A stretch of DNA of 64,000 nucleotides, taken from positions 3,658,001-3,722,000 of the forward strand of contig CP170561.1 in the NCBI GenBank assembly GCA_042701975.1. The letters run 5' to 3'. The stretch is from JAFALK01 sp042701975 (GTDB lineage Bacteria; Pseudomonadota; Gammaproteobacteria; Burkholderiales; Burkholderiaceae_C). Each line of letters starts with the position of its first letter. Position 1 is the stretch's first letter. The notes under the pieces were generated by a model that saw nothing but the letters and a program-made list of their open reading frames with translations, was not told the DNA's origin and ran no database searches. The position numbers and the translations under genes are program-made. Shown here one piece after another: positions 9,124 through 19,800 of the stretch.

Positions 9124-9327
9124 TCAAAAGACATGCTCCACTTCAGGAGTCGAACTGTCTGTTCGCTGAGTCACCGACGACTGCTGGTCTTCTTCGCCTA
9201 TCGCCAGCTTGCCTACTGCGGCCCTGTGCTGTACTGCAGCCTGTTCATGTTGTTCGGCGGCCTTCTGGTATATCAATTGGCCGTTAGGCTCGGTGGCGCG
9301 CTTGCCCTTGAGATGGCTTTTACTCAT
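9124..9327 (-). CDS. Small hydrophilic protein of unknown function
   Basis: 67 residues. A strong ribosome-binding site (GGAGG) precedes the ATG at 9327. The sequence is hydrophilic, with a YQKAAEQHEQAAVQHRAA stretch resembling the repeated EHHEKAA-type helices of small stress-associated proteins in Burkholderiales. No enzymatic motif. It probably forms a unit with the downstream FAS1 gene. Confidence 0.62.
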   Translation of the reverse strand: MSKSHLKGKRATEPNGQLIYQKAAEQHEQAAVQHRAAVGKLAIGEEDQQSSVTQRTDSSTPEVEHVF

Positions 9328-9876
9328 GACGCCCTCCGAGGTGTTCAGCGGATCCGCTTCGCTTTCGATGCGGGGAGCTTCACACTAGGCCTTATCCCGC
9401 CCAGCTTCTATGCGCTTGCGTACTCGGAGAAAGATGTTCGGTAGGCCGGGCTGCGGCTTGTACGACAGGCTGACTGGCGTCGAGCAAATGGCATCACCGC
9501 AAAGATGGTCGGCTAGCCAGCTGATCCAGCTGAGCGGCGCACACTGCCTTCGCTCAAGTTGAGCGAGGTGCGTTCACTTGGCTTTCCGCCCCCGAGCATT
9601 GCCGCATCTGGACTTCCGCGCGAAGACCTGTGCTTCACTTGGCTGCAGGGGAAAAGGCTTCCTGCAGATCCGTCAGACGAACAGATGTGTCGCGCTGAGC
9701 GGCGGTCCAAATGAAATCAAGAACTTAGGTCATCATCCTCACGACGACCTATTCCTCCGTCACACACATTGCAAGTCGTCCGACGCAAGGCTCCACCGGA
9801 TATTGATTGATACTCGCCTGTCGCTCGATGTCAAAGTTGATGCATGTAAGTCGGCAAAGTCTGGCGAGGAGGAGCG
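9328..9876. other. Gap without a supportable gene
   Basis: 549 bases before the GAF-PAS gene. Short open frames occur, but none starts with a convincing initiation signal or shows a known family. No FadR-type operator was seen here. Confidence 0.45.
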
Positions 9877-10887
9877 TTGATCGGTCAAGTCGCTGCGCTC
9901 GTCGCGCTGTTGGTACTTGTAGGCCTGTGCCTATTGCTGATGCAGCAGCGGCGCGCGAGCGCTGTCGCCAAATCAAGGGCAGACAGGCTTTCTCACTTCC
10001 TGCTGGCGCTTTCGCGCGCCAATCGGGCCGTCCTCCGCATCGAGGATGAGGAATCCCTCTGGCGCGAAGCCTGCAATATCTGCGTGGACACGGGGCACGC
10101 GGCGCTGGCCTGCGTCTATGTTCGAGACGGGACCTTGGCCAGGCGCGGCGCCACGGCGGGGCCCGCCCTGCGCGTTCTCGAGAATGTGCCGGACCCGCTG
10201 GACTTGAAGGAGCCGGAGGTCCAGGCTTCGTACACAGCCCGGGTCCTCCGCGACGGGCAACGGCGCGTCAGCAACGACTACGCCCTCGACGCAAAAGCCG
10301 GCCGATGGCGCAATGAAGCGGTTGAGCGGGGAATTCGCGCGATCGCCTGGATTCCGCTGAGACGCGCCGGCGAGGTCAGCGCCGTGCTGATGCTGTGCGC
10401 CGAGCAGTTGGACTTCTTTGACGAGGAATTGCTCAAGCTCCTGGATGAGCTTGGCGAGGACCTCTCCTTTGCCCTCGACAACATCGATGCCAAGCATGCT
10501 CAACTGCTGGCTCAACGGGAAATCGAGGCCGGGCGGGACCATTTCAGCGCCCTCTTCTTCGGCGCGCCGCTGCCGATGGCCATCGTCTCGATCAAGGAGC
10601 GCCGCATCGTGGAAGTGAACCAGGCCTTGTGCGAGCGGTACGGCCGGGCACGGGATGAGTTGCTGGGTTCGGTCACGGCCTCTCATGCCTACGGTTTCCT
10701 GCCCGAAGACCGAGAGCGCTTTTATCAAGTCCTGGCGGCGGATGGCAGGGTCAGCAATCTGCGCTTGAAGATCAGACAAGCCAGCGGCGAGGTTCGCGGC
10801 GCGATCCTCAACGCCGTGCCTCTTCCTTACCAGGGCGAGGAATGCGTCCTCGTCACCAGCCTGGAACTGGACGTTGCAACGACCTGA
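9877..10887 (+). CDS. Membrane-anchored GAF-PAS sensor without output domain
   Basis: 336 residues. The start is a TTG at 9877, chosen because AGGAGGAG lies just upstream. One membrane helix (about 4-22) is followed by a GAF domain (about 40-200: LSHFLLALSRANRAVL, then EACNICVDTGHAALACVYV) and a PAS domain (about 222-330: HFSALFFGAPLPMAIVSIKERRIVEVNQALCERYG). This is the usual sensory half of diguanylate cyclases, phosphodiesterases or kinases, but the frame stops after PAS with no effector domain and none lies downstream. It either works by protein contact or has lost its output. It sits 129 bases before the L-fucose operon, separated by operator sites. Confidence 0.75.
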   Translation: MIGQVAALVALLVLVGLCLLLMQQRRASAVAKSRADRLSHFLLALSRANRAVLRIEDEESLWREACNICVDTGHAALACVYVRDGTLARRGATAGPALRVLENVPDPLDLKEPEVQASYTARVLRDGQRRVSNDYALDAKAGRWRNEAVERGIRAIAWIPLRRAGEVSAVLMLCAEQLDFFDEELLKLLDELGEDLSFALDNIDAKHAQLLAQREIEAGRDHFSALFFGAPLPMAIVSIKERRIVEVNQALCERYGRARDELLGSVTASHAYGFLPEDRERFYQVLAADGRVSNLRLKIRQASGEVRGAILNAVPLPYQGEECVLVTSLELDVATT

Positions 10888-10909
10888 TCAACACCAGGCG
10901 CACTCAAAT

Positions 10910-10996
10910 TTGGTAATACCAATATCGCTTTGGAAGCGCAACATTCAACTAAACAGGCGCCGAGTGGGTTTGGTTGCTCTATACTGGTCTGACCTC
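10910..10996. promoter_or_regulatory. FadR-type operators before the L-fucose operon
   Basis: TTGGTAATACCAA at 10910-10922 (TTGGT-N3-ACCAA) and a weaker CTGGTCTGACCTC at 10984-10996 (core GGTC-T-GACC), centres 74 bp apart, in front of the dehydrogenase at 11017. Confidence 0.7.
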
Positions 10997-11016
10997 TTTT
11001 CAACTTCAGCCGCCAA

Positions 11017-11802
11017 GTGAGTCATCCACTCGTTCCCGCAGGCAACCTGGTCGGCAAGACCGTACTGATCACCGCTGCGGCGCAGGGCATCGGTCGCGCG
11101 AGCGCGCTGGCCTGCCTCGCTGCTGGCGCGCAGGTCATTGCGACAGACATCCAGGCAGCCGGTCTGGCCCAGTTGCGCGACGAAGCCCCCGCCGGGGAAC
11201 AGCTGCGCACGGCGCTGCTCGACGTGCGAGACAGCGATAGCGTCCAGGCGCTGGCCCAGGACTTGCCCCCGTTGCATGGCCTTTTCAATTGCGCCGGTTT
11301 CGTCCATCACGGCACGGTGCTCGATTGCGACGAGGCCGCCTGGGATTTCAGCATGGACCTCAACGCAAAGAGCATGCTGAGAACCATGCGAGCCTTCCTT
11401 CCGGGCATGCTGGCCGAGGCCGAGCGCAACGGCGGCGGAGCCTCCATCCTGAACATGGCCTCCATGGCGTCGTCGGTGAAGGGCTTCCCGAACCGATTCG
11501 TCTACATCGCCAGCAAGGCCGCCGTCATCGGCATGAGCAAGGCGGTGGCGGCCGACTTCGTCAAGCAGGGCCTGCGCTGCAATGCGCTGTGTCCGGGCAC
11601 GGTGGACACACCCTCGCTGCGCGGACGCATTGCCGCCGCCGCAGACCCGGTGCAGGCCGAAAAAGAATTCATCGCCCGCCAGCCGATGGGCCGCCTCGCC
11701 ACCGTCGACGACATCACGCCGCTGGTGGTTTTCCTGCTCAGCGACGCCTCGCGCTTCATCACCGGTCAGGCGATCAGCGTCGACGGCGGTGTCACGATCT
11801 GA
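11017..11802 (+). CDS. SDR dehydrogenase, probable 2-keto-3-deoxy-L-fuconate dehydrogenase
   Basis: 261 residues, cytoplasmic NAD-dependent short-chain dehydrogenase. Visible motifs: QGIGRAS glycine loop (23-29), acidic Asp44 at the end of strand 2 (NAD rather than NADP), NCAG (91-94), and catalytic Ser149, Tyr163 and Lys167 (YIASK). It resembles the DHRS6/BDH2 group, which includes the enzyme oxidising 2-keto-3-deoxy-L-fuconate to the 2,4-diketo acid in the Xanthomonas L-fucose pathway. Its neighbours, an FAH-family hydrolase and L-fuconate dehydratase, are the flanking steps of that pathway, which supports the call. The start is a GTG without a clear ribosome-binding site, so it is uncertain by a few codons. 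Confidence 0.82.
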   Translation: MSHPLVPAGNLVGKTVLITAAAQGIGRASALACLAAGAQVIATDIQAAGLAQLRDEAPAGEQLRTALLDVRDSDSVQALAQDLPPLHGLFNCAGFVHHGTVLDCDEAAWDFSMDLNAKSMLRTMRAFLPGMLAEAERNGGGASILNMASMASSVKGFPNRFVYIASKAAVIGMSKAVAADFVKQGLRCNALCPGTVDTPSLRGRIAAAADPVQAEKEFIARQPMGRLATVDDITPLVVFLLSDASRFITGQAISVDGGVTI

Positions 11803-11829
11803 GACCCCCTTCCCTTCCTACGAACTGTC

Positions 11830-12684
11830 ATGAAATTGCTCCGCTATGGCCCTCCCGGGCAGGAACGCCCCGGCTTGCTCGATGCCAACGGTCAGGTGCG
11901 CGATCTTTCCGTGCAAATCGAGGACCTCGCTGGCGACGCGCTGACGCCGGCCGGGCTTGAGCTGCTGCGCAAGCTCGACCCGGCCAGCCTGCCGCTCGTG
12001 CCCGGCACGCCGCAGCAGGACCTGCGTCTGGGCCCCTGCGTCGCACAGGTCGGCAAGTTCATCTGCATTGGCCTGAACTACGCTGACCACGCAGCCGAAT
12101 CAGGCTTGCCCGTGCCCACCGAGCCGGTCGTCTTCGGCAAGTGGACAAGTGCCATCAGCGGCCCCGACGACCCCGTTCAGATTCCGCGCGGCTCGGTCAA
12201 GACCGACTGGGAGGTGGAGCTCGGCGTCGTCATTGGCCAGGGCGGCCGCTACATCGACGCCGCCGACGCCATGAAGCATGTGGCTGGCTACTGCGTCATC
12301 AACGACGTGTCCGAGCGCGAATGGCAGCTCGAGCGCGGCACGCAATGGGACAAGGGCAAGGGCTGCGACACCTTCGGGCCCATCGGTCCCTGGCTGGTCA
12401 CGGCCGACGAGGTGCCCGATCCGCAGCAACTTGATCTCTGGCTGGAGGTGGACGGCCGCCGATACCAGAACGGCAACACGCGGACGATGGTGTTCGGCGT
12501 TGCCCACATCGTCAGCTACCTGAGCCAGTTCATGAGCCTGCAACCCGGCGACATCATCTCCACTGGCACGCCGCCGGGCGTCGGACTGGGCCAGAAGCCG
12601 CCGGTCTATCTGAGGCCGGGCCAGACCCTGCGCCTGGGCATCGCCGGCCTTGGCGTGCAAACCCAAGTCACCGTTGCTGCCTGA
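11830..12684 (+). CDS. FAH-family hydrolase, probable 2,4-diketo-3-deoxy-L-fuconate hydrolase
   Basis: 284 residues, cytoplasmic. The fumarylacetoacetate-hydrolase fold is clear from GKFICIGLNYADHAAE (76-90) and the metal triad Glu128, Glu130 (DWEVELG) and Asp159 (INDVSERE), with the GTPPGVG end motif near 253. In the non-phosphorylating L-fucose route this family cleaves the diketo acid to pyruvate and L-lactate. The gene lies 27 bases after the dehydrogenase making its substrate and 7 bases before L-fuconate dehydratase. Database names such as ureidoglycolate lyase are common for this family, but context favours the fucose role. Confidence 0.82.
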   Translation: MKLLRYGPPGQERPGLLDANGQVRDLSVQIEDLAGDALTPAGLELLRKLDPASLPLVPGTPQQDLRLGPCVAQVGKFICIGLNYADHAAESGLPVPTEPVVFGKWTSAISGPDDPVQIPRGSVKTDWEVELGVVIGQGGRYIDAADAMKHVAGYCVINDVSEREWQLERGTQWDKGKGCDTFGPIGPWLVTADEVPDPQQLDLWLEVDGRRYQNGNTRTMVFGVAHIVSYLSQFMSLQPGDIISTGTPPGVGLGQKPPVYLRPGQTLRLGIAGLGVQTQVTVAA

Positions 12685-12691
12685 GGCCCGC

Positions 12692-13969
<1,278 letters not shown>

Positions 13970-13987
13970 AGAATTCCAGCGCACTCA

Positions 13988-16822
13988 ATGCTCTGCGTAT
14001 CCGCCCTTCTCCGTTGCCTGGCCACCTTGCTGCTGCTGGCACTGTCGCTGTCGACGCCACCGGCCCAGGCCGCCGGCCGCGAACGGCTGTCCCTCGACAG
14101 CGGCTGGCTTTTCCATCGAGGCGAGGTGGCCATCCCGGTGGTCAAGGGCCACGGCATGAGCTATCACAACGGCAAGGCCAACGGGGCGTGGGGGGCTGCC
14201 GCAGCGGACTTCGACGACTCCGCCTGGCGGCGCCTGGATCTGCCGCATGACTGGGCGGTCGAGAACCCCTTCGACCGCAACGAGAACGCCTCCCAGGGGT
14301 ATCGCGCGCGCGGCGTCGGCTGGTATCGCCGCTATCTGCAGCTTCCGCAGTCCGATCGCGGCCGCCACATCGAGCTGCAATTCGATGCGATCGCCACGCA
14401 CAGCACGATCTGGGTCAACGGCATCGTCGTCGACCGCAACTGGTCGGGCTACAACGGACGCAGCATCGACATCACGCCGTACGTGCGCTACGGCGCCGAC
14501 GTCAACACCATCGCCGTGCGCGTCGACGCCGACGCCCAGGAAGGTTGGTGGTACGAAGGCGCGGGCATCTACCGCCACAGCTGGCTCGTCAAGCGCGATG
14601 CCCTGCACATCGCCACCGATGGCCTGCATGCCAACCCGGTCAAGCAGGGGCAGCGCTGGGCCTTGCCGGTCGAAGTGACGCTGCAGAGCAGCGCCAAGAC
14701 GGTACGCGGTGGCGTCGTCGATGTGGCGCTGATTGACCCTTCGGGCCGCGAGGTCGTCAAGGGCAGCGCGCGAGCGCGCGTCGGTGCGCTCGACTCGGCA
14801 GTGATAAAGCTCAAACTCGGGGTGCGCGAGCCTCGGCTCTGGTCGCTCGCCCAGCCGCAGATCTACCGCGTTCGCGCCGTGCTGCGCGACGGCGCGAAGG
14901 AGCTCGACAGCGCCGAAGTGCAAACAGGTTTTCGCAGCATCCGCTTCGACGCGGACCGCGGCTTTTTCCTGAATGGCGAACCGGTCAAGCTGCAGGGCGT
15001 GTGCATCCACCAGGACCACGCCGGTGTCGGCGTCGCTGTGCCCGAATCGATCTGGGAATTCCGCCTGCGCCGCCTGAAGGAGATGGGCACGAACGCCATC
15101 CGCTTCTCGCACAACGCACCGGCGGCCGAGGTGCTGGACATGGCCGACCGGCTGGGCATGCTGGTCATGGACGAGAACCGCCACTTCAACCCCTCGCCCG
15201 ACTACATGCAGCAACTGACGTGGCTGGTGCGGCGCGACCGCAACCACCCCAGCGTCATCCTGTGGTCCATCTTCAACGAGGAGCCGCTGCAAAGCACCGA
15301 GCCCGGCTACGAAATGGCGCGGCGCATGGTGGCCGAGATCAAGAAGCTCGACACGACGCGGCCGGTCACGGCGGCAATGCACGGTGGTCTGCTCACCGAT
15401 CTCAACGCGGCGGACGCGATCGACGTCGTCGGCCTGAACTACCAGATCGGCACCTACGATGCCTATCACCGCAAGCACCCCAAGCGACCGATGACGAGCA
15501 CGGAGGACACATCGGCCTACATGACGCGCGGCGTCTACGCCAGCGACAAGGCCGCACAGGTGTTCGGCAGCTACGACGACGAGCCTTCTTCCTGGGGCAA
15601 CACGCACCGCGATGCCTGGCGCGCCATTGCCGAGCGGCCCTTCATCGCCGGAGGTTTCATCTGGACCGGCATCGACTACCGCGGCGAGCCGACACCCTAT
15701 GAGTGGCCGAGCGCCAGCTCCTTCTTCGGCGCGATGGACCTGGCCGGCTTTGCCAAGGGGGCCTTCTGGATCCACCAGGCGCAGTGGGTCAAGGATCGAC
15801 CGGTCGTCAAGCTTTTGCCGCATTGGAACTGGCCGGGCCGCGAGGGCCAGCCCATCCATGTGATGGTCACCAGCAATGCAGCGCGCGTGCGGCTGATGCT
15901 CAACGGCGCGACCGTCGGTGAGCAGGTGGTCGACCCCTACGAGATGGCACATTTCCAGCTTCCCTATGCACCGGGCCGCATCGAGGCTGTGGCGCTGCGC
16001 GACGGAAAGGAAGTCGCACGCGACGTGGTCGAGACGGCCGGTGAGCCGATGCGCTTGGTGTTGACGCCCGACCGCCCTGCCCTCGCCGGGGACGGCCTCG
16101 ACGCCGTGCCGGTGACCGTGAGTGCCGTCGACGCGCAGGGCCGCCCCGTGCCGACTGCGCAGTCGAAGGTGAGCTTCGAGCTCGAAGGTCCGGGCGCCAT
16201 CATCGGCGTCGGCAATGGTGACCCCAATTCGCACGAAGCCGACAAGGCCAGCGGGCGCAGCCTCTTCAATGGTCTGGCCCAGGTCATCGTGCAGGGCCGG
16301 CGTGATGGCCGCGGTATCTTGCGCCTGCGCGCGAGCGCCGAGGGCCTGCAGCCTGCGCAACTCGAACTCGCCGTGAATGCGGCTGCGGCGCCGCCCAGCG
16401 TCCCGACGGCGGAGCCGACAACGCCGCTGCTGAGCTGGCGCGTCTCGCCGGCGTGGACCGCGCGGCCCGACCCCAACCTCGTCCTGGCCGAGACCGACAT
16501 GAACTCCTGGGGCTGGGACGAGCCCCCCATCCGTCGCGGCCCGCAAGCCGCTGCCTTTCGCCTCTACCGCAGCAACGTGCCGGTGCGCGCCGACCGCAAC
16601 GACGGCCGCGCGCGCCTGGCCTTCGGCAGCATTGCCGGCAAGGCCGAGGTGTGGGTGGACGGCGTCAAGCTCGGCGAGAAGTCGGGCGCGGAAGCCGCGC
16701 CGTTCGCGGTGCTCTTGCCCCGGGGCGCCTCCCACCGGCAGGTCACCGTGCTGGTCGAAGCCGTGGCGGGGCAACCGTCAGGGCTTTGGGGGCGCGTCGT
16801 GCTGGAGCCGGGGGCACAGTGA
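13988..16822 (+). CDS. Secreted GH2 beta-galactosidase-like glycosidase
   Basis: 944 residues with a signal peptide ending near AQA (about 27). Domain order is sugar-binding jelly roll (about 30-215; LPHDWAVENPF, YEGAGIYRHSWL), Ig-like domain, TIM barrel (about 315-610), then two or more C-terminal beta domains. Catalytic residues are acid/base Glu431 (WSIFNEE) and nucleophile Glu506 (TSTED). Most GH2 members of this build are exo-beta-galactosidases, and removal of galactose from xyloglucan side chains would fit the locus. Specificity cannot be fixed from sequence. It lies 18 bases after fucD and overlaps the next gene (TGATG). Confidence 0.87.
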   Translation: MLCVSALLRCLATLLLLALSLSTPPAQAAGRERLSLDSGWLFHRGEVAIPVVKGHGMSYHNGKANGAWGAAAADFDDSAWRRLDLPHDWAVENPFDRNENASQGYRARGVGWYRRYLQLPQSDRGRHIELQFDAIATHSTIWVNGIVVDRNWSGYNGRSIDITPYVRYGADVNTIAVRVDADAQEGWWYEGAGIYRHSWLVKRDALHIATDGLHANPVKQGQRWALPVEVTLQSSAKTVRGGVVDVALIDPSGREVVKGSARARVGALDSAVIKLKLGVREPRLWSLAQPQIYRVRAVLRDGAKELDSAEVQTGFRSIRFDADRGFFLNGEPVKLQGVCIHQDHAGVGVAVPESIWEFRLRRLKEMGTNAIRFSHNAPAAEVLDMADRLGMLVMDENRHFNPSPDYMQQLTWLVRRDRNHPSVILWSIFNEEPLQSTEPGYEMARRMVAEIKKLDTTRPVTAAMHGGLLTDLNAADAIDVVGLNYQIGTYDAYHRKHPKRPMTSTEDTSAYMTRGVYASDKAAQVFGSYDDEPSSWGNTHRDAWRAIAERPFIAGGFIWTGIDYRGEPTPYEWPSASSFFGAMDLAGFAKGAFWIHQAQWVKDRPVVKLLPHWNWPGREGQPIHVMVTSNAARVRLMLNGATVGEQVVDPYEMAHFQLPYAPGRIEAVALRDGKEVARDVVETAGEPMRLVLTPDRPALAGDGLDAVPVTVSAVDAQGRPVPTAQSKVSFELEGPGAIIGVGNGDPNSHEADKASGRSLFNGLAQVIVQGRRDGRGILRLRASAEGLQPAQLELAVNAAAAPPSVPTAEPTTPLLSWRVSPAWTARPDPNLVLAETDMNSWGWDEPPIRRGPQAAAFRLYRSNVPVRADRNDGRARLAFGSIAGKAEVWVDGVKLGEKSGAEAAPFAVLLPRGASHRQVTVLVEAVAGQPSGLWGRVVLEPGAQ

Positions 16823-19800
16823 TGAAGCTGCTGCGCGCACTCCTGCTGCTGCTGGGCATGCTGCTCGCTTTGCAGGTGCAGGCGGCGCGCACGGCCGTGC
16901 CGCTCGACGCCGGCTGGCGCTTCCTGCGCGCCGATGCCGCGGGGGCCGAGGCGCCGGCCTTCGACGACAGCAGCTGGACCGCCGTAACGCTGCCCCACAG
17001 CTACAACGCGCGTGACGGCGAAGCGGGCGGAGCCTACTACCGCGGGCCGGGCTGGTACCGCCGTGTCCTGGACGTCGCACCCGGCACGCGCCGTCACTTC
17101 CTGGAGTTCGACGGCGCGACACTGGCGGCCGATGTCTGGGTCAACGGCCGCCATGCCGGCCGCCACGAAGGCGGCTATGCGCGCTTTCGTTTCGACATCA
17201 CATCGCTGCTGCAAGCCGGGCCCAATGTCTTGGCAGTCCGGGTGGACAACAACGCCCTGCCCCACGTGGCGCCCTTGGGTGGCGATTTCACGATTTTCGG
17301 CGGCCTGGTGCGGTCTGTGCGGCTGATCGAGACCGACGGCACCCATCTCGAACTGCTGGACCATGGCAGCAGCGGCGTGCAGGTCGACACCCGAGTGCGG
17401 GCCTCCGAAGCGCGCCTCTCGATCACCGCCGCGCTGCGCAACGACCTGGCCACCCCGGCCGCCCATGAACTCTGGCTGACGCTGCGGGACGCGCAGGGCC
17501 GGATCGTTGCCCGGGAGCGCCAGCCGGCGCGCCTCGCGGCCATGTCCGCGAGCACGGCCAGCGCCGAATTGCGCGTTCCGTCTCCGCATCTCTGGCAGGG
17601 CGTCCACGACCCCTACCTCTATCGGCTGAGCGTCGAGCTGCGCAAAGGCGGTGCCGTGTCCGACGCGGTGCAGTTGCCCATCGGCCTGCGCCAGATCGCC
17701 GTCGACCCGCAACGCGGCTTGCTCCTCAACGGCAAGCCCTACGCACTGCACGGCGTCAACTACTTTCATGCCGGACGGCCCGGGCGCGGCGTGGCGGTGA
17801 GCGATGCCGACATCGACGAGGACCTGCGCATCCTGATGGAGCTCGGCGTGACCGGCCTGCGTCTGGTGCACTACCAGCATCCGCCACGCGTCTACGAACG
17901 CGCGGACGAGCTCGGCCTGGTGCTGTGGACCGAGATCCCGCTGAATGCGGCGATGGGCGAGACACCGGCCTTCCGCGACAACCTGTTCCAGCAGCTGCGC
18001 GAACTCGTGCGGCAAAACCGCCACCATGCCTCGGTGGCGATCTGGGGCCTGGGCAACGAGGTCTACCGCTCGGACGAGCCCATCGTCACGCTCCTGGCCG
18101 ACCTGCAGCGTCTGGCCAAGCAGGAAGATCCCACGCGGCTGACGGCCTATGCGCACTGCTGCGCAGCCGACGACCATCCCATGGCCTTGCAGACCGACCT
18201 GGCCGCATACAACCGCTACTGGGGCTGGTACGACGGCGAGCTCAGCGACATCGGCCCGTGGGCGGACCGCCTGCACGAGAAGCTGCCGACCCGGCCGATC
18301 GGACTCGGGGAGTACGGCGCCGGCGGTAGCGTGCTGCAGCAGGAAGACCCGCCCCGCCGCCCCGCACCGGGCGCGCGCTGGCATCCCGAGCAATACCAGG
18401 CGTTGTTCCATGAGGCTTACGCGCGCCAGCTCGCCGCTCGGCCCTTCCTGTGGGGGCACTTCGTCTGGCTCGGCTTCGACCATGCTTCCGCCGGCCGCAA
18501 CGAGGGCGATGCGCCAGGCTTCAACGACAAGGGCCTCGTCACCTATGACCGGCGCTGGCGCAAGGATGCCTTCCGCTTGCTCCAGGCCTGGTGGCGCGAT
18601 GACCCCGTCCTGCATCTGGCCAACCGGCGCGCCACTCCCCGGCCCGCCGGCAGCGCCAGCATCAAGGCCTACAGCAACTCCCGCCAGGTCAGCCTGGAGA
18701 TCAATGGCCAGGCGATGGGCACTGTGCCCGTCGTCGATCGCGTCGCCGAATGGCCCGCCGTGCCCTTGGCTGCGGGTCGCGCGCTGCTGCGCGTGCGCGA
18801 CGAGCGAGGCCTCACCGATACCGTCGAATGGACCGTTCGAGCGCCGGCTGACAGCGCGGCCGGCCCGGCCGTCCAGCTCATCGAGCTCAACCAAGTCGGC
18901 TATCTGCCCGGCGCGGCCAAGTGGGCCGCGGTGCCGAACGTGACAGCGAACAGCTTCGCCGTGGTCGATGCCGACACGGGTCGGGAGGTCTGGCGCGGGA
19001 CGCTCGCCCCGGCGCAGCGGTGGGCGCCCGCGCAGCAGGATCTGCGCCTGGCCGACTTCTCGGGCCTGAGCCTGCCAGGCCGCTACCGGCTGCAGGTGCA
19101 GGGACTGCCGATGTCCGCGCCCTTTAACATTGCAACCGATGCCTATGCGGCCCTCAACGCCGCCGCACTCAAGTTCTTCTACTTCAACCGCGCCAGCATC
19201 GCCCTCGACGCGGCCCACGCGGGCGTCTGGGCACGGCCAGCCGGCCATCCGGATGAGCATGTCTTGGTGCATGCCTCTGCCGCCGGCCCGGGTCGGCCAG
19301 AAGGAAGCGTCATCTCCGCGCCCAAGGGCTGGTACGACGCTGGCGACTACAACAAGTACATCGTCAACTCAGGTATCAGCACCTCGACGCTGCTGACAGC
19401 CTGGGAACATTTCCCTGCCTTCTTCCAGACCCAGCGACTGAACATTCCCGAGAGCGGCAATGGCCTGCCGGACGTGCTCAACGAGGCGCTGTGGAACCTT
19501 GAGTGGATGCTGGCCATGCAGGATCCCGCCGATGGCGGCGTGTATCACAAGCTCACCGACAAGGGCTTCGACACCATCGTGATGCCGCATGAAGCACGGC
19601 ATCCACGGTATGTGGTCATGAAGACAACGGCTGCGGCACTGGACTTTGCCGCAGTCATGGCACAGGCCAGCCGGGTGTTCGCCTCTTTCGAGGCCCATCG
19701 ACCCGGGCTTTCGAGCCGCATGCTGGCGGCCTCGCGGCGCGCCTGGGACTGGGCGCTGGCCCACCCCGACGCCATCTACCGTCAGCCGGCCGATGTGCAC

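Noticed and set aside
9578..9880. Possible 100-codon gene before the GAF-PAS protein
   Set aside because: It overlaps the strong ribosome-binding site of the next gene and has no recognisable features; another frame in the same place looks equally plausible.
13985..16774. 929-codon open frame on the minus strand, and a similar 902-codon one at 16564-19272
   Set aside because: They lie exactly antisense to well-conserved GH2 and GH2-GH9 genes with complete catalytic residues; long antisense frames are expected in high-GC DNA and these have no recognisable domain.
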